64,000 nt of DNA from Planctomycetota bacterium (GCA_028291545.1 JAQGHR010000089.1:27303-91302), one strand, 5' to 3'; numbered from the stretch's first letter, positions 45,141-54,498 are shown. Numbers and translations: made by a program. Notes: generated by a model from the letters alone, not told the origin.

Positions 45141-46670
45141 ATGGTGATTTCGACCCGCTTGCCGCTCTCGCGGCGCCCCGTTATCCGAGGGATCGCCATC
45201 GCGGTCGTCGGGTTGGCTGGGATCGTGGGGAGCCTATACGCCTGGAATGCTATTAAAGGTGGAGCGACAGCGTCGAGCCGCTCCGGCGACGTGCCGTCTC
45301 CGCTCTCCTCCACCGTGACGCTTCGCCTCACGGAGGCACAACAAAAGGCGATCGGTCTCAAGACCTCGGCGGCGGAGGCGGGGACGGATGTCGAGGTCCT
45401 CGAGGCACCTGGCCGTGTGACTCCCGACGAGTCGAGATACGCGCACATCACCTCCCGGGTGGCGGGTGTGGTGAATTCCGTCGTCGCCCAGATCGGCCAG
45501 GACGTGAAGGCCGGAGATCTGCTGGCGACCCTGGAGAGCCCGGAAGTCGCCACGGCTCGATTCGATCTTCTGACCAGGATGCAGGACTTCGAGATCGCCA
45601 GGACGCAGGCCGAATGGCAGGCCGGCATCACCTCCGCGACGCTGGAATTGATCGAGCGCCTCAAGGTCGGCGACACGCCCGAAGCAATCCAGAAGCGCTT
45701 CGAAGGGCGCGCCGTCGGTGCGAATCGAGAGAAGCTGCTGACCGCCGAGTCGCAATACCGCGTGACCCGAGCGGCGATGCTCCGCAACAAGGAATTGCTC
45801 ACGACCAATGCCGTCTCGCAGGCTCAGTACCAGGTCGCCCTGGCGGAATACGAGTCCGCGCTGGCGACCTACCAGAGTCTGATCGACCGGATGGGCACGG
45901 AGACGAAGCTGGCCAATACCCGCGCCCAGCAAGACCTGAAACAATCGGAAATCGCCGTCAGGGTGGCCCGAGGAAAGCTTCGTGCCTTCGGCATCCCCCG
46001 CGAGAAAGAATCCATCCCCGAGCTCCCCGCCGGCGGGGGCACCGCCGGTGAATCGGCTTCGTTGGTGAGGCCGACGATGAGTCTTTACGAGCTGCGAGCA
46101 CCCTTCGATGCGACGATCCTCGACCGTGAGACGATCGTCCCGGGCGTCCCGATCGACACCTCGCACCGAATCTACCTGCTCGCGGATCTGGCGACCGTGT
46201 GGATCGAGGCGAACGTGCATGAGAGTAATTTTGATATGCTCCGCGCCAGTCGGGCCGGCGACGTCATCATCCGATCCCAGGCGTTTCCAGGGCGCACATT
46301 CCCGGGCAAAGTGCTCTATACCGGCGATCTCGTGGACGAGAAGAGCCGCACCCTCAAGCTGCTCGCCAAGGCCGACAATCCCGAACGATTGCTCAAGCCG
46401 GGCATGTTCGTGAACGTCGAGGTCCGTGGGAAAGCCGGTCGGCCTGCGACGATCATCCCGGAGTCCGCGCTCCTGACCTCGGGAGACTCGACCTTCGTCT
46501 ACGTCCGAACCGGACCCGAGACATTCGAAAAGCGAGCGGTCGTCCCCGGTTCTCGCGACTCCGATCGGGCGTCGCTACTTTCCGGGGTCAAGCCCGGCGA
46601 GGAGGTGGTGACCGACGGCGCGTTCAAGCTCAAGGCGGAGCACGCGCGACTCTCCGGCGGCGGAACCTAA
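45141..46670 (+). CDS. Heavy-metal efflux RND periplasmic adaptor (CzcB/CusB-like)
   Basis: 509 residues from the ATG at 45141. The same frame is open to an ATG at 45063 that overlaps the polA stop, but the 26 extra residues precede a normal signal anchor (VIRGIAIAVVGLAGIVGSLY) and are not adaptor-like. Lipoyl/barrel-sandwich halves are visible: APGRVTPDESRYAHITSRVA near residue 92 and YELRAPFDATILDRETIVPG near residue 315, flanking a long helical hairpin. The beta-barrel contains VWIEANVHESNFDMLR, and a C-terminal membrane-proximal domain follows. The protein links an inner-membrane RND pump to an outer-membrane channel; no TolC-like gene is adjacent. The pump gene starts 27 bases on. Confidence 0.9.
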   Translation: MVISTRLPLSRRPVIRGIAIAVVGLAGIVGSLYAWNAIKGGATASSRSGDVPSPLSSTVTLRLTEAQQKAIGLKTSAAEAGTDVEVLEAPGRVTPDESRYAHITSRVAGVVNSVVAQIGQDVKAGDLLATLESPEVATARFDLLTRMQDFEIARTQAEWQAGITSATLELIERLKVGDTPEAIQKRFEGRAVGANREKLLTAESQYRVTRAAMLRNKELLTTNAVSQAQYQVALAEYESALATYQSLIDRMGTETKLANTRAQQDLKQSEIAVRVARGKLRAFGIPREKESIPELPAGGGTAGESASLVRPTMSLYELRAPFDATILDRETIVPGVPIDTSHRIYLLADLATVWIEANVHESNFDMLRASRAGDVIIRSQAFPGRTFPGKVLYTGDLVDEKSRTLKLLAKADNPERLLKPGMFVNVEVRGKAGRPATIIPESALLTSGDSTFVYVRTGPETFEKRAVVPGSRDSDRASLLSGVKPGEEVVTDGAFKLKAEHARLSGGGT

Positions 46671-46697
46671 TGACTGAGAAAGCCGGGAGCCAGCAAC

Positions 46698-49600
46698 GTG
46701 TTTGATCGTCTCATCATCGGCTCGCTTCGGAGCCGAGGCTTCGTGATCGTAGCGATGGTGGCCTTGATCGCCTCGGGCACCTTCGCGCTGATCCGTCTTC
46801 CCATCGACGCCGTCCCGGACGTTACGAATGTCCAGGTGATGGCGCTGACGAACGCGCCATCGCTCGGCCCGGAGGAAGTCGAGCAATTCATCACCATCCC
46901 GGTCGAAAACGCGATGAACGGGATCCCCTACATCCAGGAGGTGCGTTCGTTCTCTCAGGTGGGCATCTCGGGCGTGACGATCGTCTTTCGCGATGGGACG
47001 GATATTTATTGGGCCCGGCAGCAGGTCGGCGAGCGCCTGGATCAGGTTCGCGGCGAGATCCCGAGGGAATTCGGCCAGCCGGAGATGGGGCCGATTTCTA
47101 CCGGCCTGGGCGAGGTGTTCCAGTTCGAGGTCAAGAATTCTCTCGGCGTCTCGACGAAACGATCCTTGATGGAATTGCGCACGATTCTCGATTGGGAAAT
47201 CGCGCGTCGCCTGAAGACGGTGCCGGGCGTCGTCGAGGTCAACGCATTCGGTGGCGAGTTGAAGACGTACGAGGTGCAGCTCGATCCGAACCGGCTCGTG
47301 GCCCGCGGAATCTCGGTCAACCGCGTCTTTGAAGCGATTGAACGCAACAACTCGAACGCCGGCGGCGGATACATCGAGCGGAACGGCGAGCAGCGGATTA
47401 TCCGAGCGGTGGCCCTCGTGGGTAACTTGAAGTCGCTGGAGGAAATCGTCCTCGATACGTCGAGGGACGGCACCCCCATTCTGGTGAGAGATGTCGCCAC
47501 CGTCCGGTTTGCCCCGATGCTCCGCCACGGCGCCGCGACGCGCGACGGGCGCGGCGAGGCGGTGACCGCGACGATCCTGATGCTTTCGGGCGAGAATTCC
47601 CGGGCCGTCGTGAAGCGGATCAAAACAAGACTCCAGGAAATCGAAAAGGTCCTGCCGCCGGGTATCAAGATCGAGCCGTTCTACGATCGTGCGGTGTTGA
47701 TCCAGAAAACCCTCAGTACAGTCGCCAGCAACCTGGCCGAGGGCGGCATCCTTGTAGTCGCCGTGCTTCTGCTCTTCCTGGGTAACCTTCGTGCGGGCTT
47801 GATCGTCGCCCTTGCTATCCCGCTCTCCATGCTCTTCGCGGGCGATCTGATGTACACGTTCGGAATCGCGGGCAGTCTCATGAGCCTGGGGGCGCTCGAT
47901 TTCGGGCTGATCGTGGATAGCGCGGTGATTGTCATGGAGAACTGCGTCTCGCGGCTGGCGCATGCCCGGCAGGGAGAGACCGCCAAGGAGGTCGTCCGTC
48001 GCGCGACCCTGGAGGTTCGCAAGCCGGTCGTGTTCGGAGTGGCCATCATCGCCCTCGTGCATCTGCCGATTCTGGTTCTCGAGGGCGTCGAGGGGAAGAT
48101 GTTCCGACCGATGGCCTTGACGGTGATCTTCGCGCTCACGGGCTCGCTCCTGCTCTCACTCTCGATCACGCCCGTGCTCGCCACCCTCTTCCTCAAGCCG
48201 GGTGTGGTCGAACGCGAGACCTGGCCGATCCGATTCGCGAAGCGGCTCTATGAGCCGACCCTGCGCTGGTCGATCGCCAACCCGATCAAGATCGCGATGG
48301 GTGGCGTCGCGATGATCCTCCTGGGAATTCCGTTCGCCCTCGGGCTGGGGGGAGAGTTCATCCCCAAGCTCGACGAAGGCGACCTCGTCGTCGTTGCCAC
48401 CCGCCCCCCGAGCGCCTCACTCTCCGAGGGGATCGCCGACTCGACACGCCTCGAAAAGGCGCTTCTCACCGAGTTTCCGAGCGAAATCCGCTCGGTGGTC
48501 AGTCGAACGGGGCGTCCGGAGATCGGCATTGATCCCGCGGGGGTGAACCAGACCGACGTTTTCATCTTCTTGAAGCCGTCCGAGGGATGGGTGGAGGTTC
48601 GAGACAAGAACGCGCTGATCGAAGGCATAGAGCGGCTCGCTCATCGCGTCGTGCCCGGAACGTTCACCAGCTTTAGCCAGCCGATCGACCTCCGGTTCAC
48701 AGAGCTACTCGCGGGAGTTCGGGCAGATGTGGGACTCGGGCTTCATGGGGAGGATCTCGGCGTCCTTCAGGAACGCGTCGATGCCATGGCTAAAGTCCTC
48801 CGGACCATTCCCGGAGCAACGGATGTGAAGGCGCAAGTCCTGGGCGGCCTGCCGTTTCTGCGTATCTCGGTGGATCGCGATCGGATCTCACGCTACGGCA
48901 TCAATGCACAGGATCTCCTCGACGTCGTGTCCGCACTCGGGGGCAAGACGGTCGGCCAGGTTGTCGAGGGGCAGCGACGATTCGATCTGCAGGTGCGTTT
49001 CGCGCCAGGATTTCGAAATGACGTGCAGTCGATCAAGAAATTGCGAATCACGGACCCGCAAGGTCGGATGATTCCCATCGAGGATCTCGCGGACATCGTT
49101 CTGGAAGACGGCGTTTACGAGATCTGGCGGAAGGATCGCGAGCGTCGAGCCATGGTCCAGGCCAACGTTCGCGGCCGCGATCTCGCCTCGTTCGTGGCCG
49201 AAGCCCAGCGAAGAATCCAATCCGAGGCCCCTCCCCCACCGGGATACACGCTGGAATGGGGCGGCACGTTCAAGAACCTCCAGTCCGCGTCTCGCAGACT
49301 GCTGATAGTCGTTCCGATCGCGCTGGTGATGATCTTTCTGTTGCTCTTCTTGACATTCGGATCGATCTCGCTCGGGGCCCTGATCTTCCTTTCCGTACCC
49401 CTGGGCGCGATCGGCGGCATCCTCGCGCTCTGGTTGCGTGGGCTGAATTTTAGCATTTCGGCCGGGGTCGGTTTCATTGCGCTCTCGGGCGTGGCCGTGC
49501 TTGACGGACTCGTGCTCGTCTCGGCGATCCGGCACCTGATCGAGGACGGGCTGGAGACGAAAAAGGCCGTCTACTTCGCCTCGATGCATCGGTTGCGCCC

Positions 49601-49799
49601 GATCTTGATGACCGGATTGGTGGCGAGTCTCGGCTTCGTTCCTATGGCCTTCTCTCACCGTGTCGGCGCCGAGATTCAACGGCCGCTGGCAACGGTCGTC
49701 ATCGGTGGGCTGCTTACCAGCACTGTCCTGAAGCTGATCGTACTCCCGGCAATTTACGCCTGGTTCGACCCGGGACCGGCTCACGGCGACTCGCACTGA
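46698..49799 (+). CDS. Heavy-metal efflux RND pump (CzcA/CusA family)
   Basis: 1033 residues from a GTG at 46698 with GGGAG eight bases upstream. Twelve membrane segments are expected in two six-helix halves, with periplasmic domains after TM1 and TM7; RLPIDAVPDVTNVQV is the HME-RND N-terminal signature. The proton-relay motif in TM4 reads GALDFGLIVDSAVIVMEN, with Asp and Glu in the DFG-x3-D form found in pumps for divalent cations such as Zn, Co, Ni or Cd, rather than the GAMVDAAIVMIEN form of Cu/Ag pumps. Substrate is therefore predicted divalent. It follows its adaptor gene in an operon and precedes three tandem paralogues of unknown function. Confidence 0.93.
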   Translation: MFDRLIIGSLRSRGFVIVAMVALIASGTFALIRLPIDAVPDVTNVQVMALTNAPSLGPEEVEQFITIPVENAMNGIPYIQEVRSFSQVGISGVTIVFRDGTDIYWARQQVGERLDQVRGEIPREFGQPEMGPISTGLGEVFQFEVKNSLGVSTKRSLMELRTILDWEIARRLKTVPGVVEVNAFGGELKTYEVQLDPNRLVARGISVNRVFEAIERNNSNAGGGYIERNGEQRIIRAVALVGNLKSLEEIVLDTSRDGTPILVRDVATVRFAPMLRHGAATRDGRGEAVTATILMLSGENSRAVVKRIKTRLQEIEKVLPPGIKIEPFYDRAVLIQKTLSTVASNLAEGGILVVAVLLLFLGNLRAGLIVALAIPLSMLFAGDLMYTFGIAGSLMSLGALDFGLIVDSAVIVMENCVSRLAHARQGETAKEVVRRATLEVRKPVVFGVAIIALVHLPILVLEGVEGKMFRPMALTVIFALTGSLLLSLSITPVLATLFLKPGVVERETWPIRFAKRLYEPTLRWSIANPIKIAMGGVAMILLGIPFALGLGGEFIPKLDEGDLVVVATRPPSASLSEGIADSTRLEKALLTEFPSEIRSVVSRTGRPEIGIDPAGVNQTDVFIFLKPSEGWVEVRDKNALIEGIERLAHRVVPGTFTSFSQPIDLRFTELLAGVRADVGLGLHGEDLGVLQERVDAMAKVLRTIPGATDVKAQVLGGLPFLRISVDRDRISRYGINAQDLLDVVSALGGKTVGQVVEGQRRFDLQVRFAPGFRNDVQSIKKLRITDPQGRMIPIEDLADIVLEDGVYEIWRKDRERRAMVQANVRGRDLASFVAEAQRRIQSEAPPPPGYTLEWGGTFKNLQSASRRLLIVVPIALVMIFLLLFLTFGSISLGALIFLSVPLGAIGGILALWLRGLNFSISAGVGFIALSGVAVLDGLVLVSAIRHLIEDGLETKKAVYFASMHRLRPILMTGLVASLGFVPMAFSHRVGAEIQRPLATVVIGGLLTSTVLKLIVLPAIYAWFDPGPAHGDSH

Positions 49800-49897
49800 C
49801 GGCGCATATAGCCCGAGCGGCCTCGATGGGGTATCTTGAAGGTCGCTGATTGTCGGGTGACCTGACCCCTTCCGGCCGTCTTGAAGGACCCCGCGCC

Positions 49898-51274
49898 GTG
49901 CCCATCGCCCTCATGATCTGCCTCGCCACGCTCGCGTGGGCGGCGGCCGACGCGGAAAATGCGGTCGCCCGCCTATCGTCCAGCAAGGCGGCTGAGAGAG
50001 CGACGGCCCTGGCGGAGATCGAACGTCTCGGCGAAGCGGCTCTCCCTGCTCTGGCGGTCGCCGCGAACTCGCGAGACCTCATGCTTCGCGCCCAGGCCGC
50101 CGCACTGATGGATTCCATCGAAGGACGGCGATTGATTCGGCCGACTCTGGTTGCGCTCGACTTTCGAGATCTCCCCCTCGCTTCGGCCGTAGATTCAATT
50201 TCCCAGCGCTCGGGGATGACCCTGGTTCTCGATCCCGAGAACGACCCGCGCTGGAAGACAAAATCCGTCACGATTCAGGCCCCGCAACCCGTCCCACTCT
50301 GGGATGCTCTCGACCGTCTCGCGAAGGCCGGCGGTCTTCGACTCGACCCGCCGGCCAATCCCTGGATGCGGCAACGGCAGGTCTTCTTCAACGCCCAAGG
50401 TCAACGTCGTCGTCTTTCGAGCGGCAACGAGTTGATCTTTCGACCCGACGATGGGGCCGTTCCCGCACCAACCTCGGATTCGGGCGCCTTCCGGGTCTCG
50501 ATCGTCGGAATTCGCCTGAATCGGAACCGGAGCTTCATCCGGACTCTGGAGACGATCGGCCAACCTGCGGCAACGTCCCAGTTCACGGCCCAGTTTATGG
50601 TGCGATCCGAGCCCAGGTTGACCTTGGCGTCCCTCGATCAGCCACGTCTCGACGAGGCAGTCGATGATCTCGGGCAATCGCTACTCTCGTCGGAACCTTC
50701 CCCCGTCGTCGTAAATTTGAACCGCGGGTTCGATGAGAATCTGATGCGGGTGACTCCGATCATCCTATCCCTGAAATACCCCGAGTCGCCGGGACGAACG
50801 ATCACACGGCTTCGAGGGTCGGTCCGTGCCCTTGTGGTCGGTCGACGCCCTGATCCTCTGGTCTTCCCTCTCGCCGGTTCGATCGGGAAAACCTTTGGAG
50901 CCGAAGGGATTAGCATTCAGCTCCATCAGATCCGACAAGCCCAGGACGGTCGCGAGACGAGCGTCGAACTGACCCTGAACATGCCCGGCGGGCTGGGCAT
51001 GAATCCCGGGATGCACAATCTTTCCGACCCGCGCTCCGTGCTGCGGCCGCCCCCCTCGGCGCGTGGTCAGATCGATTTCCTCGACACGAAAGGGAGGCTC
51101 TGTCAGACCATCGACCTTGGACTGGTCGGCATGGGTTACGCCTCATCGGGTCGAACCTCACTGACGATTCAGCCACCCGAAGGCGTCGGGCCGCCCGTAG
51201 AAGCCCGCTACTTCGCGGCGACGTGGGCTTCGATCCTGGTCCCGTTCGAATTCCATAATATCCCCATGCCGTGA
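49898..51274 (+). CDS. Exported protein with secretin-N/STN-like domain, tandem paralogue 1
   Basis: 458 residues from a GTG at 49898 with AAGGA nine bases upstream. A signal peptide (PIALMICLATLAWAAADA) is followed by a HEAT-like helical pair (ATALAEIERLGEAALPALA). Residues ~85-150 resemble a secretin N/STN subdomain: LDFRDLPLASAVDSISQRSG and VPLWDALDRLAKAGGLRL. The rest is beta-rich and unrecognised, ending in LVPFEFHNIPMP. The two genes that follow share the same order: GAFRVSIVGIRLNRNR, LDEAVDDLGQSLL, GKTF and the terminal PFEF block. No secretin C domain is present, so it is not an outer-membrane pore. It starts 98 bases after the RND pump gene. Confidence 0.7.
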   Translation: MPIALMICLATLAWAAADAENAVARLSSSKAAERATALAEIERLGEAALPALAVAANSRDLMLRAQAAALMDSIEGRRLIRPTLVALDFRDLPLASAVDSISQRSGMTLVLDPENDPRWKTKSVTIQAPQPVPLWDALDRLAKAGGLRLDPPANPWMRQRQVFFNAQGQRRRLSSGNELIFRPDDGAVPAPTSDSGAFRVSIVGIRLNRNRSFIRTLETIGQPAATSQFTAQFMVRSEPRLTLASLDQPRLDEAVDDLGQSLLSSEPSPVVVNLNRGFDENLMRVTPIILSLKYPESPGRTITRLRGSVRALVVGRRPDPLVFPLAGSIGKTFGAEGISIQLHQIRQAQDGRETSVELTLNMPGGLGMNPGMHNLSDPRSVLRPPPSARGQIDFLDTKGRLCQTIDLGLVGMGYASSGRTSLTIQPPEGVGPPVEARYFAATWASILVPFEFHNIPMP

Positions 51275-51314
51275 TGCCTCGCGGCACGGCGATTGGCCGG
51301 GACTTAAGCTGCTC

Positions 51315-52589
51315 ATGAGACGCATTTTCCTCGTCACACTGGCCTCCGTCCTGATCGCACATTCGTGGTTAAGCGTCGGCGCACGCCCGATTCAGGATGA
51401 GCCACCGCGAACGGTGGTGAAGCCCGCGAATCCGATTGGCACGACGAAGAACGCGACCGCAAAGCTCGATCTCGCCGACCAACCCAAGAACAGTGTTTCC
51501 CAAGATCCGACCATGCCGGCCACGCTCACCCTGGATTTCAAGGACCGGCCGATCAACGAGGTCGTCGCCGCCATCTCGGCGAGGACCGGGAACAATGTGG
51601 TCCTCCAGTTCTGGAATGACGTGGAGAATAACCCGCGTAAGGTGACTCTGCTCGCGCCGACTCCAATTCCCTTCTGGGACGCAATGGATCGCCTCGCTGA
51701 GGCCACCAAGCTCCAACGCGTTTACAACGACGGCGGCGGATTCGGGGGGCGTCAGGCGAACGTCTCACTCTATGGGCCTGGCTCGGATCCGGGGCCGGCC
51801 GTTTATTCCGGCCCATTCCGGTTCGGAAATTTCACCCTTCATGCCAATTACGATCGGGTCTTCGTCCCTTCGGCGAAGCCCCCTAACGACCAGGATTCGG
51901 GTGCGTATCGAGCCGAGTTCGACGTCCTCACCGAGCCTCGCGTCATCGCCATCCGCACTGGCCCTCTCACGAATCTCGACGCGATCGATGATCGCGGCGG
52001 TTCCCTCCTCGATACTTCGCCGAACGATCCGGAAAAGACTGGCGGCCCGCTCGGTGGCTACGGGTTGGGTTCATTCCAGCCGAAAGTGCGTGTGCGTCTC
52101 GTGCGCCCCAGTCCTGAGAGCACCCGATTGAAACGGCTTCGTGGCGTCATGCCCGTCGAGGTCGGGATTCCCCCGAAGCAACCGACCCTGGTGATTCCCC
52201 TTAAAGATGCGGCCGGCAAGACCTTTCGGACGGGCGATCTCGCACTCACGATCGAGGAATTTGTCCCGAGGCCGGGAGGCTCGACGAGCCTCAGGGTTCT
52301 CGCGAAAATTGAGGGCGACCGAGGACCGTCCGGCAAGTCGCTCAAGGGCGTGGTCTGGGCGCGATCGGGTGCGATCCACCGGCAGATTGAAATTGTCGAC
52401 GCCGAGGGGCGTGTGCTAGCGGCCAGCTCGGGCGGCTCGTCCATGGGGGATGAGTTGCGGCTCAATTATTCGTTCTCGCCCGTGCAGCAAGGGCGGCCCG
52501 GCTCGATGCCAACACATCTTCGCGTGTACGCACCGAAATGGGTTCAGTGGGACGCGCCGTTCGAGTTCGCCGATATTCCTCTACCCTGA
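51315..52589 (+). CDS. Exported protein with secretin-N/STN-like domain, tandem paralogue 2
   Basis: 424 residues; ATG at 51315. The signal peptide (RRIFLVTLASVLIAHSWLSV) leads into a linker without the HEAT-like pair of its neighbours. The STN-like core is LDFKDRPINEVVAAISARTG and IPFWDAMDRLAEATKLQRV (residues ~75-140). The shared blocks follow: GPFRFGNFTLHANYDR, LDAIDDRGGSLL, AAGKTFRTGDLALTIEEF and, at the end, APFEFADIPLP. It is one of three tandem paralogues. It is the shortest copy and begins 40 bases after the first; the next begins 23 bases on. The function is unknown; all three are probably periplasmic or envelope proteins acting together. Confidence 0.7.
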   Translation: MRRIFLVTLASVLIAHSWLSVGARPIQDEPPRTVVKPANPIGTTKNATAKLDLADQPKNSVSQDPTMPATLTLDFKDRPINEVVAAISARTGNNVVLQFWNDVENNPRKVTLLAPTPIPFWDAMDRLAEATKLQRVYNDGGGFGGRQANVSLYGPGSDPGPAVYSGPFRFGNFTLHANYDRVFVPSAKPPNDQDSGAYRAEFDVLTEPRVIAIRTGPLTNLDAIDDRGGSLLDTSPNDPEKTGGPLGGYGLGSFQPKVRVRLVRPSPESTRLKRLRGVMPVEVGIPPKQPTLVIPLKDAAGKTFRTGDLALTIEEFVPRPGGSTSLRVLAKIEGDRGPSGKSLKGVVWARSGAIHRQIEIVDAEGRVLAASSGGSSMGDELRLNYSFSPVQQGRPGSMPTHLRVYAPKWVQWDAPFEFADIPLP

Positions 52590-52612
52590 CGCGGCATCCC
52601 GGAGTTCCCAGC

Positions 52613-53941
52613 GTGCTGACACTCTCTCTGTGGCTCGCGATCGCCGTCGCCGGAGCAGCCGAAGAACCGTCACCCAAGACCTGGGCCGACCGCCTCGCGT
52701 CGACGAAGCCCGATGAGCGATTCGCGGCGATCGACGCGCTCGACGGGCTGGGTCTGAAGGCTCTCCCGGCTCTCCGTGAAGCCGTGAGGACGACCACCGG
52801 GGACGCCCGTCGCCACGCCTCGGAGCAGATCGAGCGCATCGGGACGAGACGACTCTTGCTTCCGACCATGGTTTCGATTGAACCGCGAGAGACGAGCCTG
52901 ACGCAGGCCCTCGCCGCCCTCCGTTCGACGAGTGGGTTCCTGATCGACATCGATCCCGCGAAAGCGGGTGCGCCAGCCGATCCAAGAATTCATCTCGACT
53001 CCTCCGGACCGCTCGGGTTCTTCGAGACCGTCGATCGGATCGGGCAGATCGGGGGATTCCGCCATGATCCCTCGCCCGTCTACCGATATCCGGCTTTGAA
53101 AGGCGTACGTGTCCGCCTGGTCCCGTTCGATGCCCCGCCTCCACCGACCTCCTACGCCGGTCCATATCGTCTTACTCTCATAAGTTTGAATCGACATCGC
53201 GAGGTCGTTCAGACCAGGAATCCGGCGGACCTGAAAGTGCGCGAGGATTTCACGGCGAAGCTCGAAATCGAGGCCGAGCCGGGTATTACGATCGAGCGAA
53301 ACGGACCTGTGCGGATCCAGGAGGCGATTGATGAACGTGGTCGGGACCTCCATTCGTCCTCAATTTCCACCCCTCCGCCGTCCTTTTCGCTGCGTCAATG
53401 GAGTCAGGAACAACTCAGCGTGCTATCGCATAGCATTCCCTTGTCGCTGCCAGCGGACCGAGGCCGTTCGATCGCACGGCTCCGGGGATACGTCCCGATC
53501 ACGTCCGTTGCGCGAATCGACGAGATATTTTCATCGCCGGTGGCAGATCTCGAAGGCAAGACGCTTTCGGGTGGGGGGGTGACGATGAAGGTGATCCGAT
53601 CCGGCCTGACGCAGCCCGCGCAGTTCCTAGAAGTCACGATCAAGGGCGAGCCCACACCCGACGCCCTGGCATTCGTCGCCGGACCGAGGCAGACCTCGCT
53701 GGCAACCGTGAGGCTCAACTACGGTCTCGACGACCACCTTCGCATCGAGGACGCGGACGGGGTCCCCTTCGGATCGACCTCGAATGCGACGTCGCCGCCC
53801 GCGCCCGATGGAACCATGACCTTCCGGGTCAACTTGATGTCGAGCCGCCCTTCAGGCCATCCCGCGAGACTGCGATATTTCGGCGTCGCCGCAGTCGCGA
53901 CCGAGATACCCTTTGATTTCAAGGATCTACCGATCCCCTGA
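52613..53941 (+). CDS. Exported protein with secretin-N/STN-like domain, tandem paralogue 3
   Basis: 442 residues from a GTG at 52613 with GGAG eight bases upstream; the frame is open for 25 codons more, inside the previous gene. The signal is LTLSLWLAIAVAGAA. A HEAT-like pair (AAIDALDGLGLKALPALREA) matches paralogue 1. The STN-like core is more diverged (SIEPRETSLTQALAALRSTS; GPLGFFETVDRIGQIGGF). The shared blocks are GPYRLTLISLNRHREVV, IQEAIDERGRDL, EGKTLSGGGVTMKVI and the terminal PFDFKDLPIP. It has the most diverged core and lies last in the array, 66 bases from the convergent Rrf2 gene. Confidence 0.7.
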   Translation: MLTLSLWLAIAVAGAAEEPSPKTWADRLASTKPDERFAAIDALDGLGLKALPALREAVRTTTGDARRHASEQIERIGTRRLLLPTMVSIEPRETSLTQALAALRSTSGFLIDIDPAKAGAPADPRIHLDSSGPLGFFETVDRIGQIGGFRHDPSPVYRYPALKGVRVRLVPFDAPPPPTSYAGPYRLTLISLNRHREVVQTRNPADLKVREDFTAKLEIEAEPGITIERNGPVRIQEAIDERGRDLHSSSISTPPPSFSLRQWSQEQLSVLSHSIPLSLPADRGRSIARLRGYVPITSVARIDEIFSSPVADLEGKTLSGGGVTMKVIRSGLTQPAQFLEVTIKGEPTPDALAFVAGPRQTSLATVRLNYGLDDHLRIEDADGVPFGSTSNATSPPAPDGTMTFRVNLMSSRPSGHPARLRYFGVAAVATEIPFDFKDLPIP

Positions 53942-54007
53942 TAGGATGTCGAATGACATTTGGTTGAAGACGGTCACTGGCCCGCGATCGGACAAGTCCC
54001 CAGGAGC

Positions 54008-54454
54008 TTAACTCGCCGGTCGCATGCCTCCGGGAAAAGCGCAGAGAGGGACGCTCGTCGTCGGCTCAGCCAGGATCTCGGCCAGCGTCGTGGCTCGAAA
54101 TGCGTCTTCGACCATTGCCAGCGCATTATCGAGACGTTTATGTAGCGGGCAAAGATTCACGCCATGAGCAGATAGGCCCAGAGGGCACGTCTTGATACGT
54201 CCAAGCGGTTCGACCGCTTCGACGACTTCAAGAATTGTTAACGTCTCAGGCGACTTCGCCAGAGTGATCCCCCCGCCGATCCCTCGTTGCGACTTCACCA
54301 GCCCGGCGCGGCTCAGCCCCTGTAATACCTTGGAGAGGTATGGCCTCGGCACTTTCGTTGCCGCCGCAATCTGCTCGGTCGTGCGCGGCGACGGCGACCG
54401 ATCCGCGAGGTGGACGACCGCCCGGAGTGCATACTCGACGGTTTGCGAGAACAT
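54008..54454 (-). CDS. Rrf2 family transcriptional regulator (NsrR/IscR-like)
   Basis: 148 residues; ATG at 54454 with GAGGAG seven bases upstream. Residues 1-80 are the Rrf2 winged helix (MFSQTVEYALRAVVHLA; VPRPYLSKVLQGLSRAGLV; GIGGGITLAKSPETLTILEV). Cys90 and Cys102 in TCPLGLSAHGVNLCPLH lie where Fe-S ligands sit in NsrR and IscR; the middle Cys of the usual three is missing (Ser95 or nearby), but another Cys (138) lies in the tail. It diverges from a protoglobin gene over a 9-6-9 palindrome, so it probably represses both. Redox, NO or O2 sensing through a cluster is inference. Confidence 0.88.
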   Translation of the reverse strand: MFSQTVEYALRAVVHLADRSPSPRTTEQIAAATKVPRPYLSKVLQGLSRAGLVKSQRGIGGGITLAKSPETLTILEVVEAVEPLGRIKTCPLGLSAHGVNLCPLHKRLDNALAMVEDAFRATTLAEILAEPTTSVPLCAFPGGMRPAS

Positions 54455-54474
54455 TCATTCTCCTCAATCAGAAT

Positions 54475-54498
54475 AAAATGGATCTTGACATCCATTTT
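54475..54498. promoter_or_regulatory. Palindromic operator with embedded -35 box
   Basis: AAAATGGAT (54475-54483), six bases CTTGAC, then ATCCATTTT (54490-54498): a perfect 9-6-9 palindrome in the 140-base divergent gap. Its right part contains TTGACA (54485-54490), an exact -35 box for the protoglobin direction; TATCTG lies 17 bases on (54508-54513) as a weak -10. Half-sites of the form AAnATG occur in known NsrR boxes. A repressor bound here would block the promoter. The regulator identity is inference from position. Confidence 0.6.

Noticed and set aside
46575..48062. A 495-codon minus-strand open frame opposite the RND pump
   Set aside because: The pump reading frame has the HME-RND signature and TM4 proton-relay motif; the antisense product is His/Arg/Asp-rich.
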